DNA of 5,583 nucleotides, from the NCBI GenBank assembly GCA_017990795.1, contig JAGNNG010000159.1, forward strand, positions 1 to 5,583. The letters are read 5' to 3'. The DNA comes from Deltaproteobacteria bacterium. Lineage in GTDB: Bacteria; Myxococcota_A; Polyangia; Palsa-1104; JAEUJZ01. The notes under the pieces were generated by a model that saw nothing but the letters and a program-made list of their open reading frames with translations, did no database searches and had not been told where the DNA came from. The translations under genes were made by a program, and so were the position numbers. Shown here one piece after another: positions 1 to 5,583 of the stretch (positions are counted from its first letter, which is position 1; the number at the start of each line of letters is the position of its first letter).

Positions 1-656
1 AGCGCCTGCAGAGCGACGGTGCTCGGCTAAAAAAAGGCACGGAAGTGCTGGTGGTGGAAGGCTCGATTCGGGCGCTGCTGGCGGCGGAGCGGACGGCGCT
101 AAACTTTGTGCAGCGGCTGTCGGGAATTGCGACGCTGGCGCAGCGCTACGCCGAGCTGGTGGCGGGCACGTCGGCGCAGATTGTGGACACGCGCAAGACG
201 GCGCCGGGTTTTCGCTTTCTGGACAAGCGTGCGGTGCGCCACGGCGGTGCGCGCAACCACCGCGCCGACTTGGGCTCGGGAGTGCTAATCAAAGACAACC
301 ATGTGGCGGCAGCCGGTGGCGTTGGGCCGGCGATTACTCGGGCGCGCGCGTATGCTCCGCATTCGGTGCGCATCGAGTGTGAAGTCACCGAGCTAGCGCA
401 GATTCCCGAGGCACTGGCGGCTGGCGTCGATATCCTGCTGCTGGATAATATGAGTCCAGCGACGGTCATTTCGGCGCTGCAGCTGCTGCCAGCGAAGGGC
501 GATCCGCGGCGACCGCTGATTGAAGTCTCTGGCGGTGTGAACTTGTCGACGGTGCGCGCGTATGCTGAAGCGGGTGCGGACTTGATCTCGGTGGGGGCGC
601 TGACGCACTCAGTTACGGCAGCGGATCTGTCGCTAGAGATCATCCTTCCTGGCTAG
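1..656 (+). CDS. nadC: Quinolinate (nicotinate-nucleotide) phosphoribosyltransferase, carboxylating; 5'-truncated by window
   Basis: This enzyme converts quinolinate and PRPP to nicotinate mononucleotide, CO2 and pyrophosphate, the step of de novo NAD synthesis after NadA/NadB; it is cytoplasmic. The reading frame is open from base 3 and gives 217 codons to the TAG at 654-656. The family is usually about 280 residues, so roughly 65 N-terminal residues lie upstream of the window. Visible family motifs, in order: ALLAAERTALNFVQRLSGIA (end of the N-terminal domain), the phosphoribosyl-binding region IVDTRKTAPGFR (about 180-216), GGARNHR, the lysine motif LIKDNH (about 285-302), IECEVTEL, LLLDNMS, then IEVSGGVN and ISVGALTHS near the C-terminus, which belong to the barrel and phosphate-binding region. 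No frameshift or missing motif is seen. GTG codons near base 45 are internal, because homology continues upstream of them. birA follows on the same strand after 65 bases, suggesting co-transcription. Confidence 0.97.
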   Translation, partial: RLQSDGARLKKGTEVLVVEGSIRALLAAERTALNFVQRLSGIATLAQRYAELVAGTSAQIVDTRKTAPGFRFLDKRAVRHGGARNHRADLGSGVLIKDNHVAAAGGVGPAITRARAYAPHSVRIECEVTELAQIPEALAAGVDILLLDNMSPATVISALQLLPAKGDPRRPLIEVSGGVNLSTVRAYAEAGADLISVGALTHSVTAADLSLEIILPG

Positions 657-658
657 CA

Positions 659-703
659 CCGACGAGAAGTCGGCCCTACTTCTAGGACTTCACTTCGACT
701 TTT
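659..703 (+). repeat. Overlapping inverted repeats in the nadC-birA spacer
   Basis: One left arm can pair with several right arms. CCGAC (659-663) pairs with GTCGG (669-673). AGAAGT (665-670) pairs with ACTTCT (678-683). GAAGTC (666-671) pairs with GACTTC (686-691). AGAAGTCG (665-672) pairs with CGACTTTT (696-703), counting one G-U. The right side holds three copies of ACTTC (678-682, 687-691, 692-696). The structures are mutually exclusive, as in an attenuator or weak terminator, but only four T residues (700-703) follow and all stems are short. Function is inferred; the pairing is directly visible. Confidence 0.35.
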
Positions 704-721
704 ACCTGAGCGGTTCATCGC

Positions 722-1531
722 ATGCGCAAGTTTGGTGGTACGTGGCAGCACATCCCGCGCTGCGTCTCGACGAATGACGAGGCGCTGAAGCTGGGTCGGC
801 AAGGCGCACCCGAGGGAATCGTGGTGACGGCGGATGTACAGACGCAGGGCCGGGGTCGGCAAGGACGCAGCTGGTATTCACCCCCGGGCGAGAACTTGTA
901 TCTGTCGCTGCTGCTACGGCCAGAGCTGCCACCGATGCGGGCGCCGTTTCTGACGCTGTGCGCAGGCGTAGCGCTGGCTGAGGCGGCGCTGCACACTCTA
1001 CGTCGAGAAGCCGGTACGAATGCGGAGCCCGCGACGGTAAAGCTGAAGTGGCCAAATGATCTGCTGCTGGCCTCAAGCGGACAGCCGCTGCGTAAGGCCG
1101 GCGGCATCTTGACCGAGATGGTGTGCAGCGGCGGGCGCATCGACTTTGTCGTCATCGGCATCGGCTGCAACGTCAACAGCCTGCGCTTTCCCGACGAGCT
1201 GACCGCCACCAGCCTGCGTCAGGTGCTGGGACCTGCGCAGCCACCGCTGCTGCTGCCGTCGTTTGCCTCAGAGCTGCTAAGTCAGCTGCAGCTTTGGTAC
1301 GAGCGCTTTCTGACCGCAGGCACCGATGCTGTGCTCCGCGCCTTTGAGGGGCACGCGGCCTATCTGGGTGAAGTGACGCCGATTACCGTGCGCAGTGGCG
1401 AGCAGCAGCTGACCGGTCGCGCGCTGGGGCTAGATACCGACGGCGCGCTGCTTGTTCAAGACGCCGCGCAGCAGGTTCATCGCGTACTGGCCGGAGAGAT
1501 CGTGCAGCACGCAACCCAGCCGTCCGAGTAG
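722..1531 (+). CDS. birA: Biotin--[biotin carboxyl carrier protein] ligase, catalytic-only form
   Basis: This protein activates biotin with ATP to biotinyl-5'-AMP and transfers it to the target lysine of biotin carboxyl carrier domains such as that of acetyl-CoA carboxylase; it is cytoplasmic. The 269 residues hold the BPL/LplA catalytic domain and a small SH3-like C-terminal domain (about 218-265). Key motifs: STND (16-19), biotin/AMP loop GRGRQGRSW (43-51), KWPND (109-113), KAGGILTE (125-132, with K125 matching the biotin-binding lysine of the family), and GIGCNVN (146-152). The N-terminal winged-helix domain of E. coli BirA is absent, so this copy should not act as a biotin repressor. The start is well fixed: an in-frame TGA at 707-709 lies four codons upstream of ATG 722, and only a weak SD-like GAGCGG (708-713) precedes it. 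It probably shares a transcript with nadC and converges on the kinase gene downstream. Confidence 0.96.
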   Translation: MRKFGGTWQHIPRCVSTNDEALKLGRQGAPEGIVVTADVQTQGRGRQGRSWYSPPGENLYLSLLLRPELPPMRAPFLTLCAGVALAEAALHTLRREAGTNAEPATVKLKWPNDLLLASSGQPLRKAGGILTEMVCSGGRIDFVVIGIGCNVNSLRFPDELTATSLRQVLGPAQPPLLLPSFASELLSQLQLWYERFLTAGTDAVLRAFEGHAAYLGEVTPITVRSGEQQLTGRALGLDTDGALLVQDAAQQVHRVLAGEIVQHATQPSE

Positions 1532-1547
1532 GCACTTTCTCGACGGC
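1519..1547. terminator. Bulged hairpin spanning the birA stop; possible bidirectional terminator
   Basis: Left arm 1519-1528 pairs with right arm 1539-1547 to give nine base pairs with one bulged C; the 10-base loop (1529-1538) contains the birA TAG. It sits between convergent genes, where a shared terminator would be useful. Neither strand has a good T-tract after the stem, so intrinsic termination is uncertain. An alternative pairing exists: CCGTCC (1520-1525) with GGACGG (1563-1568). Confidence 0.35.
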
Positions 1548-1585
1548 AGGAATTGCGATTTTGGACGGAAAATGAGACTTGCGGG

Positions 1586-4486
1586 TTAGCGCAGGAAGTC
1601 TTTGATGACGGTCTGGGTTTCGCCGCCGCTCAGCGTCACGGTGAAGGACTCTTTGATGTTGAACTGCGGGTTTAGCAGCGTGATGGTGTGGCGTCCCGGC
1701 GTGACGCGGAATGACAGCTGCGGCGTGTTCATACCCGTATCTACACCGTCGAGAATGATCTTCGACCACGGCTTGCTGTTGATGCGCAGGTAGCTAAACG
1801 CGCTGTTGACCGCGACGGCGGGCTTGCCGACAGGAGGCTTCGGTTGAGGACGAGGTCGCACCGGACGCGTCACCGTTGGCTTGGCTGCAGCGACGGCAGC
1901 TGGCTTTTCAGGTGCTATTGGCGTTTGTGGCACGGCTGCAGGCTTTTCAATCGCAGTGGGCGGTGTCTCTGGCTGCGCGGGCTTGCCGTTTGCGGCCACC
2001 GCTGCTCCAGTGACTGCAGGTGTGGCAGGCTGGGTTGCCGTCGGCGGAGTTCCCGTTGCTGGAGAAGTCGCCGTTGGGCTGCTTGGAGGCACAGCGGTGG
2101 CCACTGCAGGCGGCGTCGGAGTCGTCCCATCTTCATTCGGCAGCTGCGCGTGGATGTCCAGCAGCTTACCGGGCTCGATGGTGATGGCTTGCTTCCAGAC
2201 GCGGTTGCCCAGGCGTAGCTCGATGTTGTGTGCGCCCGCGACGACGCTCTGCACCCGCATCGGTGTGACCTGTCCCAGCGGCGAGCCGTCCAGGATTGCC
2301 GTCGCGCCCGCGGGCTCGGACAGCAGCGTAAAGCCGCCGGTCTTGGGCGTCGCAGACTCCAGCTTGATGTCGCGGACCACCGCTTCGCCTGCGGTCATGG
2401 TCAAGCTCTCGGTCCATGGCAGGTGACCGGGGTGCTGCACTTTGACGGCATGGACGCCCGGCGGCAGTCGTAGCCGCACCGGTGAGTCGGTCAGCGCCAC
2501 GGCCCGCTGATCCACCAGTACCGTCAGCTCTCGACCCGGCTCAGCGACGATAATTAGCTCGCCTGGACGCAGCATGAACCAGTACGCGCCACCGCCTGCG
2601 CCCACAAGAAGAAGCAGAAGCAGTAGCAGCCAGGGCGTCATGCTGCGACGTTGTGGCGCCGCAACCGGAGTTGGCGGACCCAGATCCACCGTCGGTGGTG
2701 TAAACAGCTGAGGTGGCTGCACCAGCGGCAGCGCGCGCGACTGCATCGCCTCATGTCGTGGCTGCGCAGGCATCATCGGAACGGAGCGTGGTGTTGGCAC
2801 CCCCATCATCGTCGGTGCGCTGGTCGGAGTGATGCTGCTGGGCAGAGCGCCTGGCGGATTGGCCATCGTCGGCCCTTCATCTGCTGGCAGGGGCACCGCT
2901 CCGCTGTCAAGCTGCCCAAAGGCTCGCGTCTCTACGTCGCCAGCGTCGGGGCCTTGCTGCGCAAAAGCCCGAGTGTCGCCTTCATAACCATCCAGCTCGG
3001 CGCGGCTGTGCTGCCGGTAGGCTTGCGTGGCGGCGGTATTTTGCTCGTAGCTCGGCTGGCTCGCACGCTTAATGCCACGCGGACCGTCGACGGAAGTATC
3101 GCCTTCGAGCTCAACCTCGGTCACCGGCTGACGTGGAGGCATCGGACGTGGCGGCGCGCTGACCGGAGGCCGGGTTGCACGTACCGCATCCGCAGGTCGC
3201 CCCATGCTGGCGGCAGCTTCCGCAATCGAGCCCGCTTGACTCTTCGGTCCCGGCGGAGGGCTGCTTGCAGGCGCTTTCTTTTGCTTGCTGGGCGTCCACG
3301 AGCTTGGCGCTCCACTGTCGCTGCCCAAAGCTCGCACGGTCCCGGTCGCCTTCGATGCCGAGAGTGCGCCAATCGCGCCCGTCTCCTTGGCTCCACGCAG
3401 CCCCGATCCTGCTTCGCCGGGGACTCGCAACGCGGCCATCGACATCGTGGCGCGGGCGCGGGCCAGCGGCTCACTGGCGGCTTGCTGCTGCGTGCTCACG
3501 GGTCGGAACTCGCGCACGGCTTCAAGCTCGGTCTGCTCAGCTTCGTGCTCGGCGCGGAAGACGCGCTTCATCCAAGCCGACAGCTCTTTACGCGAATAGA
3601 ACTCGCCCGAGGTGTACATGTACGCCTGCAGATCGGCGTGCATGTCCATTGCTTGCTGGTAGCGCTCTGCGGGGCTTGGCGACAGCGCCTTCATGACGAT
3701 GCGCTCAAGCTCCTCGGGGATGCGACGGTTGTAGGCGGTGGGCGGCAGGATCTCGACGTTTTTGATCTTTTCGAGGACAGCCAGATCGTTGTCCATCGGG
3801 AACAGCCGCTCGCCGGTCAGCAGCTCATACAGCACAATGCCGCTGGCGAAGATGTCCGAGCGACGGTCAATCGCCTCGCCGCGCACCTGCTCGGGAGACA
3901 TATAGGCGAACTTGCCTTTGAGGACGCCCGCCTCGGTCTTGGCCTCGCGCGTGGACTGCACTTTGGCGACGCCGAAGTCGATGAGCTTGACCTCGCCCTC
4001 ATAGCTGACCATGACGTTTTGCGGGGACACATCGCGGTGTACCAGCTGCAGGTCATTGCCCAGCGAGTCCTTCTTGCTGTGCGCGTAGTCCAGCGCCTCG
4101 CACAGCTTCATCATCAGCATGCAGGCCTGCGCCATCGGCATCGTCGAGGTGCCGTCGGGAAGCTGCTGCTTACAGCGCTGTGCAACGCTGCGCAGGTCGC
4201 GCCCGGCGATGTACTCCATCGCAATAAAGTACGAGTCCTCGACTTTGCCCCAGTCGAACACCTGGCAGATGCTGGGGTGATTTAGCTGCACCGCCAGCTT
4301 GGCCTCGTCGATAAACATTGAGACCAGCTCTTTGTCATCGGCGATCATGGGGATCATCTTCTTGAGGGCAACGATGCGCTCCGAGCCCTCAAGGCCAAAG
4401 CTCTTGGCACGGAAAATCTCCGCCATGCCGCCGCCATTGATGCGGTCAAATAGGAAGTACTTTCCGAACTGATTGGGTTTCTTCAC
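1586..4486 (-). CDS. Membrane-anchored Ser/Thr protein kinase with three C-terminal PEGA-like domains
   Basis: Residues count from an upstream GTG at 4490-4492 (968 aa); my preferred start, GTG 4484-4486, removes two. Kinase domain about 12-290: glycine loop INGGGMAE (18-25), ATP lysine K44 in VALKK, helix-C glutamate E63, catalytic HRDVSPQN (152-159), DFG (172-174), SPE (199-201), D213. All catalytic residues are present, so it should be active; the RD arginine suggests activation-loop control, with T181 and T186 as candidate sites. A typical myxobacterial tail motif, FYSRKELSAWMKRVF, follows at 298-312. A low-complexity linker (about 330-617) carries repeated acidic-Thr motifs (T466, T507, T522). 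One membrane helix lies at 621-641, with eight consecutive leucines and RR at 615-616 on its cytoplasmic side. Beyond it are PEGA-like domains at about 644-713 (weakest) and 720-784 (EPAGATAILDG), a Pro/Ala/Thr-rich spacer (785-893) and a final PEGA-like domain (898-967). PEGA parts should be extracytoplasmic. Ligand and targets are unknown. Confidence 0.95.
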   Translation of the reverse strand: MKKPNQFGKYFLFDRINGGGMAEIFRAKSFGLEGSERIVALKKMIPMIADDKELVSMFIDEAKLAVQLNHPSICQVFDWGKVEDSYFIAMEYIAGRDLRSVAQRCKQQLPDGTSTMPMAQACMLMMKLCEALDYAHSKKDSLGNDLQLVHRDVSPQNVMVSYEGEVKLIDFGVAKVQSTREAKTEAGVLKGKFAYMSPEQVRGEAIDRRSDIFASGIVLYELLTGERLFPMDNDLAVLEKIKNVEILPPTAYNRRIPEELERIVMKALSPSPAERYQQAMDMHADLQAYMYTSGEFYSRKELSAWMKRVFRAEHEAEQTELEAVREFRPVSTQQQAASEPLARARATMSMAALRVPGEAGSGLRGAKETGAIGALSASKATGTVRALGSDSGAPSSWTPSKQKKAPASSPPPGPKSQAGSIAEAAASMGRPADAVRATRPPVSAPPRPMPPRQPVTEVELEGDTSVDGPRGIKRASQPSYEQNTAATQAYRQHSRAELDGYEGDTRAFAQQGPDAGDVETRAFGQLDSGAVPLPADEGPTMANPPGALPSSITPTSAPTMMGVPTPRSVPMMPAQPRHEAMQSRALPLVQPPQLFTPPTVDLGPPTPVAAPQRRSMTPWLLLLLLLLVGAGGGAYWFMLRPGELIIVAEPGRELTVLVDQRAVALTDSPVRLRLPPGVHAVKVQHPGHLPWTESLTMTAGEAVVRDIKLESATPKTGGFTLLSEPAGATAILDGSPLGQVTPMRVQSVVAGAHNIELRLGNRVWKQAITIEPGKLLDIHAQLPNEDGTTPTPPAVATAVPPSSPTATSPATGTPPTATQPATPAVTGAAVAANGKPAQPETPPTAIEKPAAVPQTPIAPEKPAAVAAAKPTVTRPVRPRPQPKPPVGKPAVAVNSAFSYLRINSKPWSKIILDGVDTGMNTPQLSFRVTPGRHTITLLNPQFNIKESFTVTLSGGETQTVIKDFLR

Positions 4487-4493
4487 AACCACG

Positions 4494-4498
4494 TCCTC
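4494..4498 (-). promoter_or_regulatory. Shine-Dalgarno site that favours the kinase start at GTG 4484-4486
   Basis: On the reverse strand GAGGA ends one base before GTG 4490-4492 but seven bases before GTG 4484-4486. Seven is a normal spacing, and the same spacing is seen at the PPDK gene in this window. No in-frame ATG, GTG or TTG occurs further upstream before a stop at 4574-4576. The kinase therefore most likely begins with MKKPNQFGKYF. Confidence 0.6.
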
Positions 4499-4524
4499 GG
4501 CGCAAAAAGGGGCCGCATGGTGAG

Positions 4525-4575
4525 CTACCGTGAGGCACGCGATAGACCAACCTAGCGTGCGCTTCTCGGTAGGTT
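4525..4575 (-). promoter_or_regulatory. Nested inverted repeats in the kinase leader; candidate operator or structured 5' UTR
   Basis: An outer pair CTACCG (4525-4530) / CGGTAG (4567-4572) encloses an inner pair GCACGC (4535-4540) / GCGTGC (4555-4560), giving a two-tier stem with a 14-base loop. A competing imperfect palindrome joins AACCTAGCG (4549-4557) to CGGTAGGTT with one mismatch (4567-4575). The block begins 33 bases upstream of GTG 4492 and its edge overlaps the weak -10 candidate for the kinase. It could be a DNA operator or an RNA leader structure, or chance in GC-rich DNA; the pairings are seen, the role is inferred. Confidence 0.3.
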
Positions 4576-4913
4576 AGCATCGCATCTACCCGAATCACAA
4601 TGCAGAAGCTGCGTCTGCTTTGGCGTTAGCGCTGTAGTTATCGTTATCGCTGCCTGCGCGCCGGGGCTTTTGATGCGCTGGGGGCGCTGCGGAAAAAGTT
4701 TGCTGCGCCGCTTGTCGAAGCGTATGCCGCGTAAGTGAGAGTAGGCTAAGGCGAGACACGCGTGGACGCACAGCAAAAGTTACAGTCCGCTCCAGCAAGG
4801 CGCTTTTTGCAGAGAGCGGTGCCTCGGTTGCCAGTGGTGTCGGCGCAGCGTTTGGCGCGGGCTTGTGGGCAGTTTGCAAGACGACAAAAGAGCGTTTTTA
4901 CGACGCTCAGCTT

Positions 4914-4918
4914 GGAGG
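4914..4918 (+). promoter_or_regulatory. Strong Shine-Dalgarno site for the PPDK gene
   Basis: GGAGG lies seven bases before ATG 4926-4928, the only ATG or GTG in this frame between the upstream stop (TGA 4671-4673) and the conserved domain's N-terminal extension. It decides the start against TTG 4863, which has no SD-like sequence before it. Confidence 0.75.
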
Positions 4919-4925
4919 CAAGCGG

Positions 4926-5583
4926 ATGGCAAGCGCAACGTCTTCGGTAAGGCTCGCAGTCGGGCTTGGTGCTGACGAAGGGGCGGCAGCGCTGCCGCTG
5001 TTGGTGCCGTTTGTCAGCGACTTTGGTGCTGCTACTTTAGGTCAACCAGACGGTCTGCCGCGTGCTTTTCATCCGGTCTCCAGCGACGAGCTTGCGCTTC
5101 TGGGAGGCAAAGGCGCGGGCCTTGTCCAGATGTGTCGCATGGGTCTGCCGGTGCCTGCGGGCTTTGTGCTGACGACCCAGCTTTGGCAGCAGCTGCAAGA
5201 CCCAGCCTTGCCCGAATCCGAGTCAGTCCGTGTGCGCTTTGAGCGCTTGTGGGCGCAGCTGTGGCCGCAGGTCAGCGCCGCTCTTACGCAGCTAGGTGAT
5301 CAGCTGGGCGGTCTGAGACTGGGTGATCCGCAGAGGCCGCTCTTGTTGGCCGTACGCTCGGGCGCTGTGGCTTCGATGCCTGGGATGCTGGACAGCGTCT
5401 TAAATCTGGGCCTAAACGACGCCAGTGTGGCGGGACTGGCCAGCCGACTGGGTCCTGTGGGCACCGATCGGCTGCCGGATCGGCGAGGAGCGCTGGACTG
5501 CTTCCGTCGCTTCTTGCAGCAGTACTCGACGGTGGTGCTGGGCTTGCGCGGACCCAGTGGACGGTCGTCAGACCCGCTAGAAG
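4926..5583 (+). CDS. ppdK: Pyruvate, phosphate dikinase, N-terminal part; runs off the 3' end of the window
   Basis: PPDK interconverts pyruvate, ATP and phosphate with PEP, AMP and pyrophosphate; cytoplasmic. The 219 visible codons are about a quarter of the usual length near 880 residues and cover the start of the ATP-grasp-like nucleotide-binding domain. Motifs: LGGKGAGL (59-66, K62 matching the family's N-terminal ATP lysine), GLPVPAGFVLTT (about 73-84), and VRSGAVASMPGMLDSVLNLG (143-162, with R144 matching the conserved ATP-site arginine), then LND and FRRFLQQYSTVVLG. The SMPGM-LD-VLNLGLND block separates PPDK from PEP synthase, which has a different sequence there. The start at ATG 4926 rests on a strong SD. 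Odd feature: 58 residues precede LGGKG, about 40 more than in well-known bacterial PPDKs. The frame is open to the window edge with no stop. Divergent from the kinase gene. Confidence 0.93.
   Translation, partial: MASATSSVRLAVGLGADEGAAALPLLVPFVSDFGAATLGQPDGLPRAFHPVSSDELALLGGKGAGLVQMCRMGLPVPAGFVLTTQLWQQLQDPALPESESVRVRFERLWAQLWPQVSAALTQLGDQLGGLRLGDPQRPLLLAVRSGAVASMPGMLDSVLNLGLNDASVAGLASRLGPVGTDRLPDRRGALDCFRRFLQQYSTVVLGLRGPSGRSSDPLE

Larger units (their letters stand above)
4493..4925. other. Divergent intergenic region between the kinase and PPDK genes
   Basis: This 433-base stretch separates divergent genes and must hold the start signals of both. I see no tRNA, no conserved RNA and no convincing small gene. 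Short frames on both strands here give Ala/Arg/Pro-rich peptides without recognisable motifs. It contains a nested inverted-repeat block at 4525-4575, a tandem hexamer GTTATC x2 (4637-4648), and, from 4674 onward, an open stretch in frame with PPDK that lacks any ATG or GTG. A weak sigma70-like match for the kinase is TTGTGA (4600-4595, minus) 18 bases from TAACCT (4576-4571, minus), only three of six matches at -10. No promoter for PPDK is convincing. Confidence 0.6.

Noticed and set aside
146..643. 165-codon minus-strand frame inside nadC
   Set aside because: It is antisense to a well-conserved enzyme gene and has no motif of its own.
1814..2140. Low-complexity GC-rich stretch as a possible DNA repeat array
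   Set aside because: It codes for the kinase's Pro/Ala/Thr-rich spacer; repetition is at the amino-acid level and no regular DNA period is seen.
1881..2426. 181-codon Ala/Gly/Val-rich plus-strand frame that could look like a membrane or surface protein
   Set aside because: It is the reverse of the kinase's Pro/Ala/Thr-rich spacer and PEGA-coding region; its composition follows from those codons.
2651..4285. 544-codon open frame on the plus strand, antisense to the kinase gene
   Set aside because: It starts at TTG, lies entirely inside the kinase gene, and gives an Arg/His/Leu-rich sequence with no motif. Long antisense frames are usual in GC-rich genes with biased third positions.
4637..4648. 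Tandem GTTATC x2 as a possible binding site or iteron
   Set aside because: Only two copies and no further copies nearby; too short to separate from chance.
4595..4879. 94-codon minus-strand frame in the divergent intergenic region
   Set aside because: TTG start, Ala/Pro/Thr-rich, no SD-like sequence recognised and no motif; it overlaps another 74-codon frame equally lacking support.
4762..4950. 62-codon plus-strand frame (GTG start) overlapping the PPDK start
   Set aside because: No SD-like site and no motif; it runs across the PPDK ribosome-binding site in another frame. A leader peptide cannot be excluded, but nothing supports it.

Overview
The window looks like a piece of a GC-rich genome from the Myxococcota or a related former deltaproteobacterial lineage. 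The main reason is the large reverse-strand protein: a Ser/Thr kinase with the catalytic signature HRDVSPQN, a long disordered linker, one membrane helix and PEGA-type repeats, an architecture very common in that group. The lineage is inferred from protein style, not from a marker gene.

Layout. (1) 1-656, plus: the 3' part of nadC (quinolinate phosphoribosyltransferase, NAD synthesis); its start lies outside the window. (2) 657-721: a short spacer with overlapping inverted repeats. (3) 722-1531, plus: birA, a biotin-protein ligase without the DNA-binding domain. nadC and birA are co-directional with a 65-base gap and probably share a transcript. (4) 1532-1585: a convergent gap with a bulged hairpin around the birA stop codon. 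(5) 1586 to about 4486/4492, minus: a membrane-anchored Ser/Thr kinase with three PEGA-like domains. (6) 4493-4925: a 433-base divergent intergenic region with nested inverted repeats close to the kinase start and no convincing gene. (7) 4926-5583, plus: the first 219 codons of a pyruvate phosphate dikinase, which runs off the window and carries an unusually long N-terminal extension.

How the genes relate. nadC and birA are cofactor housekeeping genes (NAD and biotin attachment). PPDK is central carbon metabolism (pyruvate/PEP). The kinase is a signalling protein with its own promoter region, shared back-to-back with PPDK. Nothing in the sequence shows that it regulates its neighbours; that would be speculation from position alone.

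No mobile element, CRISPR array, tRNA, rRNA or defence system was seen. I do not see a clearly novel multi-gene system. The points most worth a second look are the repeated acidic-Thr motifs in the kinase linker, the structured kinase leader, the PPDK N-terminal extension, and the choice of start codon for the kinase.
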